Below are positions 44,494 through 56,418 of a DNA stretch of 64,000 bases, piece after piece. Position 1 is the first letter of the stretch; each line of letters starts with the position of its first letter. This DNA is from Gautieria morchelliformis (lineage: Eukaryota > Basidiomycota > Agaricomycetes > Gomphales > Gomphaceae), in NCBI GenBank assembly GCA_015179125.1, contig WHVA01000044.1, forward strand, positions 124,001-188,000, read 5' to 3'. The translations under genes and the position numbers were made by a program. The notes beneath the pieces were generated by a model. That model was not told the origin of the DNA, did no database searches, and was given only the letters and a program-made list of their open reading frames with translations.

Positions 44494-47400
44494 TCAGTGT
44501 AATAGCTCTCTCCACCAGTCTGCACTGTCTCCTTCAAGACTCCTTGCTATGTTCTGTGTACCGGTGTGCTTCAAGCTCGATAGTGTATTTACCGTTGCAC
44601 CCTTCCTCCAGGTAGATTTAAAATATTGTTCAACAAGTCGCAAGGGTGGCTTTGAACCGGTCACATTCCCCATGTTATCTAGCACTGACTCACATGCGCT
44701 CCAGCATTGCCATAGCTTGTCAACTGTCTGCACTTGGTCCAGGGTCTTAGAAGGCTTCCACACATCCCAAAGGAGGCCAGGCTGACAAATTAGGCTGAAA
44801 ACATCAGCCCATCATACCGACTGCTGTCCTAGAATGGGCGGCCAGAGTGTGTTTGTACCACCTAAAGCCATGGGCTCAAATGTTAGGTGCTAGACTGATA
44901 CGAGGACTGGCAAGTACTTCTACCTGATGTGTGATATGCAGTTGCCGGTGGTAAAACAAGGTCAATTTGCGTCCGCATCCTAGGTTCGTCACGCCTGCTT
45001 GGCGATTGCAGAACAAAGGCTCGCAGTGTGCCATCCACTGCTGGATATACACCAGACTCGTCTCTATCCTCACACTCTGTCTGAGCCGTCTGCCCCGATA
45101 TCTGCTGAGGAAGAGGCAAAGGTGTTTCCAGGAATGGGTCCTCATTCCAATGGTTTGGCTTCAGCTTCATAAATGATGAACTGGTTGACTGGTGTGCTGC
45201 AGCTGCAGCACACACAAGTATTCAATTAAGTAGAGTTATGGCTTGCCAAGTGAAACCCTACCTGGACGGGCATAGCCCTCATTAGAATAACCCTTTGCTG
45301 GGGACAATACTGCTGTGCAACAGGCCAACAGTGTGCAAAATGAAGTAAGTTGAGCATTTGACTTAGCCAGCTCTGCATGTATTTCTTCTAAAGACATCTG
45401 CACTGCTTCATTCTGAATCCGTGAAAGGTCAAACGGGCTTGCTGCAAGTGTTGCCAGATCACAAGGGAAGGTTTCACACATCCATTTAACCACCTCCTCA
45501 CCTTGTAGTGCAGGTAACCAAAAGAGCGCTGACGTTGTGTTTACCTGATAAACAGCGGTGGCACACTACATGCATGGGAGGATGTTTATAAATGTCACAT
45601 ATATGTATATATAGCTTAGCTCATCTATATTTCATAAAATATATCAAAATTGAGGCAGTTGCCAGCACCTGTAAGGCATGCTTAATCCTAGCCCCAAAGT
45701 TCTTTCTCACAGTCTGCTGCTCCCCCAGGAAAGGGTGTATACCCCATTGTCTAAACATCAATAGTTACATATCTTTGTACTATACATGCATATTATTTTA
45801 AACATACCTTCTAATCAGATCTCTCAACCATATATAATAATATAGTACAGGTATTGTCCATACTTGTTTCTATATTCTGTGATTGTACATCTAACATGTT
45901 TCATATATACTTTTAATATATAGTCATCCACATCCTCTCTGAAATTGCTCTGTTATATCAATACACACCATGCTTTAGCACATACAACCATATTTTTAAA
46001 ATATCAGAACATTCAAAAAAATTTAGGATGTCCACAATATACAAGTTGCTCAAAATGATGGATTATGAATTTGGTTAGGGTTGATATTTTAAAAGATATC
46101 TAATATATCCTAGAAGAATATACATTGTTGTCAATGTGAGCATCCTCCATGGTGAGCCCAAATACAGTCATGGTTGGTCGGTGCGCTGTGTCTAATAGCC
46201 TACCTGAAAGAGGTATGGTCGAAGTGTGACAATCATGTCCCAGTAGTTACATGCCCCAGACAGGTTTTGTTTACCTTCACTGAGTGAAAAACAGGACAGT
46301 GATGTTGTCGCTCATCTATTACATACCATGGATACTTTCAAGCACTTCTTCGGCAATAGGGCATACCTGTCTTAGGAATGACTCTGGGACACATACATGT
46401 CACCAGATTGGATCATATGTCTCATGTGCTTTATATCTGTGACACCCAAGGATAGCCTGGTGTGTAGGTGTTTATATATGTCACACGAGACCAGCCAAAT
46501 TTCTCTGTATCTTGCTTCAGGACCCTACAAGAGCATTCTTCAACATAGATCCCACTTAGCTATATTTAGAGACAACATACGCCATCTTTTCTTGCAGGTA
46601 ACCAAGCAAATGTTGCGGAAGGTGTACGTTTATATTGCTCACGAAATTTGCTTTTTTGTAAGCTTGGCAGTAGAGGTTATATAGATTTGACTCGTTGTAG
46701 GGTGCAGTGGGTGAAGAACTGAACAAGATACATACCTGATTTGATCAACAAATTGTGAGTGCAAAGCATATCATTCAAATGGCTTGATCACCAACATTTC
46801 TCCAGCTTTTATTCACACTCCAGTCAATGTCAAGTTTTGTTGACAACTGATAGACGTCATGGAGATAGTGATGATAGAAGGCCATTGCTCCAAGCGGACA
46901 CTGGAGTGGGTCACGGTGAGCGATCCATGTTGAATACGATGTGTTGACTGTCTGAGGTCCAAAAATTGAATGATGTGAGCAAATTCAAGTGAGTGATGGC
47001 TACAAACTGTTTTCATGCCACGTTGCCCTGCCTTTTATTCGCTCTGTAACCCAAGTACGCATGGTACTGCAGTCTCATTGTTAGGATGCGGCCATGTAAA
47101 CGGCTGTAGTTCACAAAGCTTTAAAGCTCAGAGATCATCTCCACGGTTACCTGTCCCATTCTGGCATGTCCATGTGAGGTTACCGTTGATTACCCTGCGT
47201 ACTGCACAGACATTGAACACTTTATAGTAACTGAAGATTAATGACTTACACTCGCGGTGTTGCAAAAATGCAAGGCCAATTCCACAGAATGGGTCATCCG
47301 TAACATTCCCTAGAAAAGTATTTGCAACTATATCCAGGGCATCCTCACCGGGGATGAGACCTCTGAACAGGGCTGGAATGAAGCTGCAGATGTAGTCAAA

Positions 47401-49002
47401 CCATCTGGATACATACCTTCGAGCCCGTTCAAGTGCCTCATCCATTCGGTTTTTCACCGCATCATAAACTATAACAGTGGCGGCCGGACGCTTTGTAGCA
47501 AGTGTAGGATCATGTGCATGCTGTACCTTGCAGATATGCAACACGCCAAAAAACATCTTAATCTGTGACTAAACACCCAAGCTAGTGGTTGACAAAGTAA
47601 TTAAGCTGCAAACCACTTACAGCACCAATGAATGTTACCGGAAGCTCCTCTCCCTCCCGGTTTTGCTTCGGGCAAGTAGTGCACCAGTCAATAAATAACA
47701 GCAGCGAGTGCTCGTCAACAATGCAGTCTCGGATTTTGCCATCGGAGCATGCTCGCTTGCAAAACATCTGCTCGGGTCAGTAGTCAGAATGAGCCCATGC
47801 ACAGGGTGTGGAGATTACTACATTCCAAAACTTTAGTACAGACTTCTGTGCCTTGAGACCACCAGCATGACGACTGACTGCCTTCTGCACGCTGGACTGC
47901 CATTGTGCATATGTCGGCTTGGAAACAAACAAAACTAGCTATTTATGTGTTACGTATCGAGATTTCCGCTAAGTCGGAACTGGAAAGGACAGCGGCTTCA
48001 ACTTATAGGTTGCGCCCCCAATGAACTATCGTCCTAAGTATTTCGGAATTGAGTCGGAAGGCGGAAAGTACTGAACCAAAGGTTTGGTCGGAACTTGAGT
48101 CGGAACTGAGTCGGAGGGCGGAAGGCAGAGAGACTGAGATCTTGCTAGACTCGCTGTGCTAAGAACAGGAGATGGAGCGAAGGAAATCAAGTATCGAAGG
48201 TGATTATCTGATTGCAGAATAACAGACATACATGACAGGCTTTTATACAAAGAGCTGAGACAACAGGTAATGAGATGGTACTAAGCAAATTCCGGAGGAA
48301 GCGGAAATCGAGAAGACAATGTGTGGGAACTAACTATTGGGAACAATGGGCCTACAAGGGGGGTTCAGGGTAAGGTAAAACAATGGCAAAAAACAAGGGG
48401 TCGGGAAAACATATCTGACAACGAACTACAAGGATGACCGGATATGTGGTTTTGATGAACGATGAAACGGGTCCGGTGGGTCCGAGTAATAGAGTCGAAA
48501 GAACAAGGGAATAGAACAATAGGCCGAATGTCGGAAATGTTGGAGGGGCAGAACGTGTGGTGGAACTATCGGAGGGGCGGAACGTGTGGCGGAACTGAGG
48601 GTCGGAAGTCGGAAATGAACGGTCGTAACATTATGTCAAAATCAGCATAGATTACCAGCTATAGATCCATAGCTTACTGTCATCTTGTAAGTTGACCTCT
48701 TCCTCCTCCTCCTCATCCAGTCGATCCTCGTCATAGCCTAGGAGTTCCTCAACCGCCACCCCCTCAACTCCAAACTCACTCAAGAGAGCCTCTTCGGTCT
48801 TGCATGCCTCTTTCAGTCTGAGTGACGCTGAGAGCATTGCTTCGACTGGTGGTTTGTTCACCATAGGTATGCTTGAAGAGTGCGACTTTGGTGGGATGGT
48901 GATGGTTAAGAGAGTAGCGGCCGGCACTGAATCTGGGTACCTACACAGTGTATGAAAGACTGAGCACACTTGTAAATAGCATTGCACACACCAGTGGTTC
49001 AC
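44494..49002 (-). pseudogene. Crypton-like tyrosine recombinase (Ndc10-type core, GCR1-like C-terminus), decayed and spliced
   Basis: Successive minus-strand exons read like the fungal Ndc10/Crypton protein. N-terminal acidic exon (49002-48652, FGVEGVAVEELLGYDED); 47917-47822 (PTYAQWQSSVQKAVSRHAGG); 47767-47621 (SDGKIRDCIVDEHSLL); 47568-47417 (SQIKMFFGVLHICK, YDAVKNRMDEALERAR); 47362-47250; 47201 onward (INGNLTWTCQNGTGNRGDD); about 46960-46790 (CPLGAMAFYHHYLHDVYQL, NKSWRN); about 46700-46590 (LYNLYCQAYKKA, HLPQHLLGY); about 46500-46420 (FGWSRVTYINTYTPGYP, tyrosine region). Clean introns of 48-54 bp: 47768-47821, 47569-47620, 47363-47416, 47202-47249. C-terminal pieces are 45493-45236, 45215-44883 and a GCR1-like LWQCWSACESV…PPLRLVEQYFKSTWR (44763-44494). 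TGA at 47128-47130 and a TAA further on kill it; the HxxR Arg reads Gln. A solo C LTR sits between the first two exons. Confidence 0.85.
47948..48630 (-). mobile_element. Solo LTR of family C inside the Crypton gene
   Basis: 683 bp, tgttacgtatcgag to cggtcgtaaca, inverted relative to element C, TSD ttatg (47943-47947 and 48631-48635). It lies between the exon ending near 48656 and the exon starting at 47917, so probably in an intron; the exact splice phase across it is not resolved. Confidence 0.92.
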
Positions 49003-49146
49003 TAAACATTGCCATAGTTGCGACAGATTCTAGGTTTTCTTGAACGAGAGAGTCAGCTGTCGACATGCAGTCTGCAGGGGCTCCTTGCACTTAATGGAGT
49101 GGCTTTGAAAGCCATCAGGGTGCAAGATCTAGAGAGAGGGTGCTAT
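49003..49146. other. Short unassigned stretch upstream of the Crypton
   Basis: No motif seen; could hold the Crypton start or its promoter. Confidence 0.3.
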
Positions 49147-49627
49147 TGTAAGGGCAACCCTGGCTGGTTGTGGAGATCACACTACCACACAACTGACAAG
49201 GGGAAATCCAAAGTATGTATAAATGAACAGAGTATACAAGAGAGGGGGTTCTCACCTGACAAGGGGAAATCCAAAGAGAAAAGTCTAAAGACCCCCAATG
49301 TCAGTGAGCCCATATTATACTACACTCTGCAGCTAGGGACAACACTTGGCACTCGCCATCAACCCTGCATCCCCCTGACCTCCTGACCCTTGATCAACCC
49401 TTGATGCCACCTGTTACGCGACTCGCTTGACTTCCGACACTGTTCCAGAGCAGAAGTTGGGAAGTGGAGTGGAATTGGCACAGCGAACAGAACTTGTGGA
49501 TGGTCTCCCTGAAGCGGGATCATTTCCGAAAGTGGAAGCGGAGATGGAATCGGAACCGGAGTCGGAAATGGTGTCGGAACTTGGTGTGGTGTCGGAACTG
49601 GAAATGGAAACAGGGTGTCCCCTGACA
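49147..49627 (-). mobile_element. Solo LTR of family A (A4)
   Basis: tgtaagggcaacc to gtcccctgaca, 481 bp, TSD gctat (49142-49146 and 49628-49632). Confidence 0.93.
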
Positions 49628-49880
49628 GCTATATCCATGTACAGCTGGGCCTGGTAGATGTCCTTCGGACCCAGGCATCCCTCTACGCATCTCCGTGGGA
49701 GCAGTATAGCAGGAGTTGGTGTGAGTGCCGGGTCAACATGGGCTTTGTCAACCATCCTCCTTTGGAGTCTGCGAGGGCAAGGGAGGAAGAAACAGAGCAG
49801 GGTGGCACATGTTTCGACCTTGATTCAGGTCACCCAAAGGGTCACGACCATTTGTGACTGCTCCTAGAGATGTTGGGGGC

Positions 49881-51546
49881 GGTCACAGAGAGTGTCCAAG
49901 CTACTGGGAAAAGGTCTATGGACCTTGGACCATAGACCTTTGGACCTGGACCGCTATGGGTGCTGTCGCCAAGCTGGCAACAATAACTTGGTGGCATGTG
50001 ACCATTGAGATAAGCTAAGTGGTTAGACATGTCGTCCTTAGCTCACCTCATTAAAATATCACAAGAGTACCCTTTGCTGTGCCATCAGTTGCATGTATCA
50101 CACCTCCTACTTGTTATTCAGCTTGTTTAGCCTTGAAAGAATGGAAAGGTATAATTTCTTTCTCGATCAAATGATCATGAGGCGAAATAGCTCTCGATGT
50201 CATGAGCTCCAGCGCCAAGGTGCCACCCCATATAATATTCCTCGAGAGGAGCTCCTGGCTTAGCGCACTTGTAGTCAACTGCCAGTTCAATAGGTAATAG
50301 CAATTTCACATTAGTTTATTCAATGCCCGTGTATACCTATCCATGAATCTAACTCGAAGTGCAAAACAAGGAGGGCACTGTGGTGAGTGTGGGGCTCCGT
50401 CTGGACGCTCCCGCCGCTGACGGTCTTTCAGAGCGCAACATCTTTGGCAACATCTTTGGGGGCATGGCAAATTTTGATGTCTCCATCTCGTATGGCTCGC
50501 ACACCAGTGATGCATTCTGTGCTGCACTCTCTATGCCGCTCTCGCCCTCTCTTCACACCATGGGAAGGTTGTCTCTGTACAGGACAGAACACAACCTCTC
50601 ACATTTTTCAAGTTGCTGGGAAGCCCTGAAAGGTGCCAGGGCCACTATTAGCCAGGTATGCATGGGGCATGTGCGCCGTTGACTGAGTTTTTGGGCTGAC
50701 CTGTGGGGGATTGCAGCATTCATGCAGCTGTGGGATGCACAACGGAAATGTCAGTTGGGAGGCTATGGACACAAACCATTACTGACATGCCTTCATCTAG
50801 GAAGAGGCAATGAACACTATTCGATTATGCTAGCAGTTCATCTCCTATGAAGTGCTCACCAAAACGAAGAAGGACATCTATTGGACCAGCTCTAGTGATG
50901 ATGGTACCGATGCTGAGCAGATTCAATTCGAGCACGGAACGAGTGAGGTTGAAGAGGCTTTACCTCCATGTTCCGTGAAAGCTACAGATGAAGAAGATAT
51001 TTGCCCTCGTCATTACTCCATGCACAGACAGAAAGCACAGACCTCACTTGTGATCTCTGTGGACTCATCTTCATCGGAAGATCGATGACTCTTAGAACAC
51101 ACCCAGCTGCTGAAAATCATGTTGTCATCTCTGATGAGAGCGAATCCCAGCAGCCTTGTAAGAAGCATCGGCTTGTCAAAGGAAAGAGGCCCCAGGATCC
51201 AGAACTTGAAGCAGAGGATGAAGATGGAAATTTGATAGACGAGGTGGATGAAGATAGTTTGTGTCAGTCAAGATGGCGGTGGCTGCGGTGGGATAGGCTG
51301 CATGCTGTTGTGAAGGGACAAGAAAAAAAAATTTTGTGGCAGAACTATACAGTAGGTCTATTATTATTTACCGTTATTTTGTTTGGTTTCTTTACTTTGG
51401 TTATTTTGTTATTTATACTTATTCCAGATGTGGATATGGCGAGTGATTGCTGTGGGTGCATATGGTGTGGGTCTAGTCTATAGACCGAGGTCCATAGACC
51501 TTTCCCGGTAGCTCGGAAGTTCTGTGGTCACAGAAACGGTGTGACC
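49881..51546. mobile_element. Candidate DNA transposon with ~55 bp imperfect terminal inverted repeats
   Basis: The left end (ggtcacagagagtgtccaag, then ctactgggaaaaggtctatggacc) is mirrored on the right (ggtccatagacctttcccggtagctc, then ggaagttctgtggtcacag, 51489-51532). Both ends also contain a local palindrome built on GGTCTATGGACC / GGTCCATAGACC. About 1.67 kb lies between. I could not define a convincing target duplication and see no transposase core, so it may be a non-autonomous element. Confidence 0.6.
50852..51483 (+). other. Two overlapping open frames inside the TIR element
   Basis: 50852-51088 and 51001-51483 read acidic, low-complexity protein (SDESESQQPCKKHR, KGKRPQDPELEAEDEDGN, IDEVDEDSLCQSRWRWLRW). 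The second ends in a hydrophobic run. The SRWR-type block resembles repeated fungal proteins I have seen but cannot name. No function assigned; the frames may be pieces of one degraded gene. Confidence 0.35.
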
Positions 51547-52821
51547 CTCCGCGGCGGAACCTCAAGGGGGCCTCCCTGTTCCCAAGTCCGCTCACATATT
51601 AGCCTTCCGCGTCATCCGTTTCCGCGTCATCCGTTGGCGGAATCGGAGTGCGGGGATGCAATCTTTGATATCTTAATAACACCTAAAAAATTATTATTGT
51701 AATAATATTTGTGATGTTGTTGTTTGGCAGTTGCAGACAAATCCGGTGCGTGCTACTGACGCAGGTTTGACACCGAGTGGCCAAACCATAAACAGTAGCT
51801 GCGGCATTATATGTTTGATAGTGTATATAACACATTGAACTAAGGGAACACATCACTGGCGGATATCGGGCAGCGACCGAACGGCGGAACTTGTGACTGG
51901 ATGATGTCGGATGTCAAACGGCAAGAACTGCCCTTAAAACCTGTTAGTTTTGTCGCAACCCTCCGGCTGTGTAATGACTATTAAATGAGCAAATCAGGGC
52001 CCAGAGACGCGTTCAAGCAAGACGCGTAATCAGATATTAATAGATAGTAATAATATCAGTTGAACGCGCTCTGAACGTGTGTTGTCATTGCGCGATCACA
52101 GGCCACCACCTGCCTTCGACTTTTCCTTCCTGACCAGCGACCACCTCTCATCGAAAGTCGCCCATGATCCGTATGCGTGCGCGCGTGCAGAAACCGGATG
52201 TCGACTCCTCGACAATCTGGGTGTCCGGAGAGCATGCGGTTTTTGTACCTGTGTGAGGGTTAAGAACGGGTCGAAATAAGAATGGTGGCACTCACAACAA
52301 ACGATTGACATCCCGATACTCCGTCGCAAACGTGTGCGTCTGCGCACCGTCCACCATCGCGTGCGCTGGGGCACCGAATCGGCAGCACGATCAAGACACG
52401 CCCGGGCGTGACCTCCTGCGGCCCCGGGCACGCAGCTGCTCGCCATGCTCGACTACAGGGAGTGCGGCCCCGGCGCAGCACGCTCAGTGGGACACCCGCC
52501 GCCGAATGCAGACCTACAGTGCGCCCGCGGCGCATCGTGTCCTCAGCGCGGACACACTCTAGGTATAGCTCCCGGCTCCGGAATGCCAGTGCGGTGCGCG
52601 ACGATCAACGAAGCAGCGCGCCGCGCGCGGACGGCGACGGACGGTCATGGGAGCGGCGAGGGAGTTTGGGGGAGGGAGGGGAGGGGGAGGGATAAATATA
52701 CTGCGTCGTGCAGCCCCAGATTGGCCACCAGCACCGTGCGGGCTGAAAGCGGCGCACCTGTGTCTCACACAACGTGGTGTGGCCCCGAGCTGCGTCCCCA
52801 CCGGAAGGACATCTTGGTGTT
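51547..52821. other. 1.3 kb without recognisable genes
   Basis: Includes a 15 bp direct repeat (ttccgcgtcatccgt twice, about 51607-51637) and, from 52280, a GC-rich stretch with long open frames in several phases that look like composition effects rather than coding. Confidence 0.4.
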
Positions 52822-52874
52822 TTTTCACAGCGAAGAGCGGCTCCCGTTAGTAGCGCAAGAAGAGGTGAGCAAGG
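52822..52874 (+). repeat. 53 bp repeat, left copy (inverted at 56419-56471)
   Basis: ttttcacagcgaagagcggc through gaggtgagcaagg is matched in reverse complement at 56419-56471 with no mismatch that I see. The two copies bracket the APH-like gene. Confidence 0.85.
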
Positions 52875-53033
52875 TTTTCCCGCACGGGTGGCGGCCGAGA
52901 GCGGTCACGTGCGCGAGCCGCGGGATAGTCCGCGGGCGTCAAGGCGCCGCGGCACCAAAAGGCCGTAAATTTGGCGACATAAGGGTAGTACTCTTACCAC
53001 GCCATTAGATCCTCAAAGTTGACTCGAGTCGTG

Positions 53034-54333
53034 ATGCTCCCTCCTGCATGCGCTGAGTTCTTTGCCTCTACTTCGTCAGCGGAGCAGATATTGTCTTCTA
53101 ATCATATCTCCGTGATAGATGTTGTCACCGGCGGTTACAACACCGTGAACATCTGTGAGCTCAAAGTCACGGAGTGCCCTTCCTTTCGATTCATTTTGCG
53201 TGTACCCATTGACGATCCCGACTCTCATTCTATCCTACCACGCTGGCAGACTACCACAGCTGTAGGATGCATGCTCTATTGCCAACGCAATGTCCACGAT
53301 CTGGGCATACCAACGCCAGAGATCTATGCGTTCAACGCTTCTCTGGGCTCGGAGTTCATAGCAATGGAATATATTGACGGTGAGGGCTTGAGTGATGTGT
53401 GGATGGATCTGTCTTTGGAGGAAAAGGAGCACCTTATTGGGCAAGTCGCGGAGATCATGAGAAAAATGAGGTCTAGGAGATTCTCCGTCATCGGTGGGAT
53501 TTCTCCAGATGGCCTACCATCTCCCCTTGTCAGCAACGTTGACGCGTCTAATGGTAGGGTATGAACCGCTTTCCCCTTCACTTGATCAGAGCTGAAATTA
53601 AATGCGTAGGCCTTACTTGACCAGTTTGGATTGTACAACATCGGGCCGTTCGTCTCTCACGCTTTCTTCAATGAACCCGCTTCATTTTAATGCTTCCAGA
53701 TATGAGTCACTTCGTGAATGGGTATTGTCCTGCTTTGACCGCCAGATCCACTACTTTGACCAAATGCTTCACCATGAAGCTCTGAAACAATGGGAGAACC
53801 AGTTCAAGATGGAGATGAACGATTGGCTTGATTTATTGACCCCTGAGATCGTGCTTGAGAAGATAAAAGCCAAACGAGACGCGTTTATACAAGCCGATCG
53901 ACTTCCCTTTGATTCCAGTCATCCCTTCGTATTGGGGCATGGTGACTTCCATGGTCGGAACGTTCTCGTAAGGTACAACTGAGACGCGTAGATATCCTTG
54001 TTGTGGCTAATCGTAACTTGTCTACCCCTCAGCCGCACAAGCCCCCGCACCATAGTTGCAGTCATTGACTGGGACTTTGGTGGGTCCCAAGCACTGCCAT
54101 TGGTAGACGATGATTTCGAGGTCATCTCTGGTCCAGAAGATGAGAAAGAGGCACGAGAGCAGGAGTATTGGCGAAAGCGAATTGACGAGCTCATTGGCAA
54201 GTTACCGTTTGACTACGGGTTGACGCAGGCGTGGCATGCTATGACTTTGGTAACGCTGGAGAGGGAAGAACAGAAGCGGGTCGCAGGCGAATCAGAAAGG
54301 ATTGAGACTTCATTAGCCCCACCTGCAACTTGA
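53034..54333 (+). CDS. Aminoglycoside-phosphotransferase-like (APH/choline-kinase fold) protein, three exons, one frame break
   Basis: Start ATG 53034 (MLPPACAEFFAST); the open frame begins at 53019 without ATG. Exon 1 53034-53558, intron 53559-53609 (GTATGA…GCGTAG, 51 bp), exon 2 53610-53972, intron 53973-54032 (GTACAA…CCTCAG, 60 bp), exon 3 54033-54333; about 396 residues, normal for the fungal APH family. Motifs: N-lobe GGYNTVN and FILRVP (ATP-binding Lys replaced by Arg in this position), hinge FIAMEYIDGEGL, catalytic loop LGHGDFHGRNVLV (Brenner-like HGDxHxxN) and metal-binding VIDWDFGG. In exon 2 the frame shifts by one base at a T4 run (53685-53688): removing one T joins FFNEPASF to NASRYESL. 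This is either a new pseudogene or a homopolymer error. Such proteins are probable small-molecule kinases; the substrate is unknown. Confidence 0.85.
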
Positions 54334-54913
54334 GGTTACACGTACTGTGCAAACTTAGTACTCCCAGGCTAGCAAAGATATCCATCCAGTCCAACGGTAC
54401 AAAAGTAATAGACTAGAAAATGTTTACATTCCACTTCCTTGATTGTCCTCTCAGAATTCGTTCGCTCCGCACTAACCTCAGACGTCCTATCTTTGCAGTG
54501 AATGTCATTAATGAGCGAACCACTGACAAGGTGAGTGGACGTACAAATTTGGATTAAGGACAAAGACTGCACTTGTTGGGTACTCCTGTAGTGGTAGGCA
54601 GATAGTACACCTTTTTGTGAGTCTCACAAACGGCCATGCATGTTTGGCAGTACGAGCGAGAGGGATAGCTTTTCTTGCAGACCATACAATGATGAGTCTT
54701 GCTATATTGTCCCTTTGCCATCGTTACTGCCATACAAGGTCAAATTAATTCAATAAACAAGATGCATAAGTGGCGACTGACTGGGCTGTATATTCGGAGA
54801 CAGGTTACAAGCTGGCCATATCGCAATACTTACAGTTGTTATAAGTACTTTCCAGTGGACGAGGAAGGTTCTTTCACGTCAAGTTCACTGCCAGGGTTTA
54901 GTTGGTGTGCACA
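54334..54913. other. Intergenic, no gene seen
   Basis: No motif or long frame. It probably contains the 3' end of the APH-like transcript. Confidence 0.4.
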
Positions 54914-55143
54914 AATTAAAATCTGCAACGTCAAAGGTGAAAGATAAGGAATGTCAGGCGATGGCGAGCAGAATTAAGCGTACGAATGGGATGTCTGTGT
55001 CCCGTGGAACAAAGGTCTGCGAACATGATTCCATTCTTGCTAAGCGTTTTATTTGTGTTCTGGGCGGAAATGAACTTGATACGCACAAATAAGGCATACA
55101 TACACTCGCACTGGCAAGCTCGGACCCCTGAGCCCCGCGTCAG

Positions 55144-55149
<6 letters not shown>
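54914..55149 (+). repeat. Inverted repeat arm, left, next to a poly-A run
   Basis: Pairs with 56163-56398 (positions sum to 111312). The arm ends CGCGTCAGCAGC, then a run of about 30 A, where the right copy has CAAAAAACAAAACAAAAAC. Weaker similarity (acaggmattatttata) continues beyond the A-run. Confidence 0.88.
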
Positions 55150-55176
<27 letters not shown>

Positions 55177-55280
55177 CAGGAATTATTTATATGAACTGAT
55201 TCTCCAGGCGCCGAATGTACTGAGTTTCAGGGCCCCTGTTCCTCAGTGATCCAGTCACACCGGGCCAATTTCTACCACGC

Positions 55281-55712
55281 GTGCTCGTGCCCGAAACCGC
55301 CGTGCTCCTCATCCAAGACATGCGTCTTTCGACTAACGCAGACGCATTACGCGTGATGGACGGTAGCAAAAATTACGGTCTCGCCATGTTCCCTGAACAA
55401 GTACAAGGTGAAGAAGCAGCCGAAGTTGGCGAGCAACTCGCTAAGGAGAGGGCAAAGGAAAGTAGAAAGTTGCTAGAAGAGAGGGGGGAAGCAAACGCGG
55501 ATGTGGATGTGAAGCGACAGGTGGAACGAGAGCACAGACTGGCCAGGAAAGCGAAGGGATCGGATAAAGGCCACTCTGCTGCGAAAATAATGGGAAAGGG
55601 AACACGAAAGGCCAATACGTCCAGAAGTGAAACTGGACTTCGAGAGGAAGTGGAACACGTGTTGAGAAAGGGCACTAGAAAAGCATTCACCAAGACCCCG
55701 GATCCCCATTGA
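55281..55712 (+). CDS. Small charged hypothetical protein
   Basis: 143 codons between the two inverted arms. N-terminal half VLLIQDMRLSTNADALRVMD, then a Glu/Lys/Arg/Ala-rich likely helix (EEAAEVGEQLAKERAKES…) and Lys-rich repeats of KGTRKA. It recalls the charged antisense proteins of C and F but has no Cys cluster. May be a fragment of a decayed element; weak support. Confidence 0.3.
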   Translation: MLVPETAVLLIQDMRLSTNADALRVMDGSKNYGLAMFPEQVQGEEAAEVGEQLAKERAKESRKLLEERGEANADVDVKRQVEREHRLARKAKGSDKGHSAAKIMGKGTRKANTSRSETGLREEVEHVLRKGTRKAFTKTPDPH

Positions 55713-56162
55713 TGCAAAAGGCCAGAGACTGAGGGCAGCATGAGAAAGTGGTCAAAAGATTGTAACTCGGACGTCGGAGATATGGCAAATGATTCAACCC
55801 CAAGTGCAAACCTCGAGAAAATATGCGCAGGATGGCCCAAAGGTCCAATTTAGATGACTCGAGCGATACGGATCCTACCAGCAAGAAAGCTACCCCACAA
55901 CTGAAACAGGCGCCCAAGCAGTCAGGGGATCAAGGTGTTTGTGTAGCTCTTCAAGGCAAAAGAAAGGAATGACCAAGTCCAAGTCAGCAGCGTCCGATGC
56001 GGAAGGTAGTTCCCATCACGAGGAGTGGTTGGTTACTTGATTCATAACTTACTCGCAAGCCGTCCATGCCGCTCCAACAGTGCCCCAGAACACGATCTTT
56101 TATAATGGGCGCTAGCGCATACCTATAAATAATGCCTGTTTTTGGTGTTTTTGTTTTGTTTT

Positions 56163-56398
56163 TTGCTGCTGACGCGGGGCTCAGGGGTCCGAGCTTGCCA
56201 GTGCGAGTGTATGTATGCCTTATTTGTGCGTATCAAGTTCATTTCCGCCCAGAACACAAATAAAACGCTTAGCAAGAATGGAATCATGTTCGCAGACCTT
56301 TGTTCCACGGGACACAGACATCCCATTCGTACGCTTAATTCTGCTCGCCATCGCCTGACATTCCTTATCTTTCACCTTTGACGTGGCAGATTTTAATT
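56163..56398 (-). repeat. Inverted repeat arm, right
   Basis: Reverse complement of 54914-55149, nearly perfect. Confidence 0.88.
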
Positions 56399-56418
56399 TC
56401 CACCCACGTGCCGGAGAG

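Noticed and set aside
52096..53008. Long overlapping frames on both strands in the GC-rich block
   Set aside because: High GC lowers stop frequency; no domain or splice pattern supports a gene.
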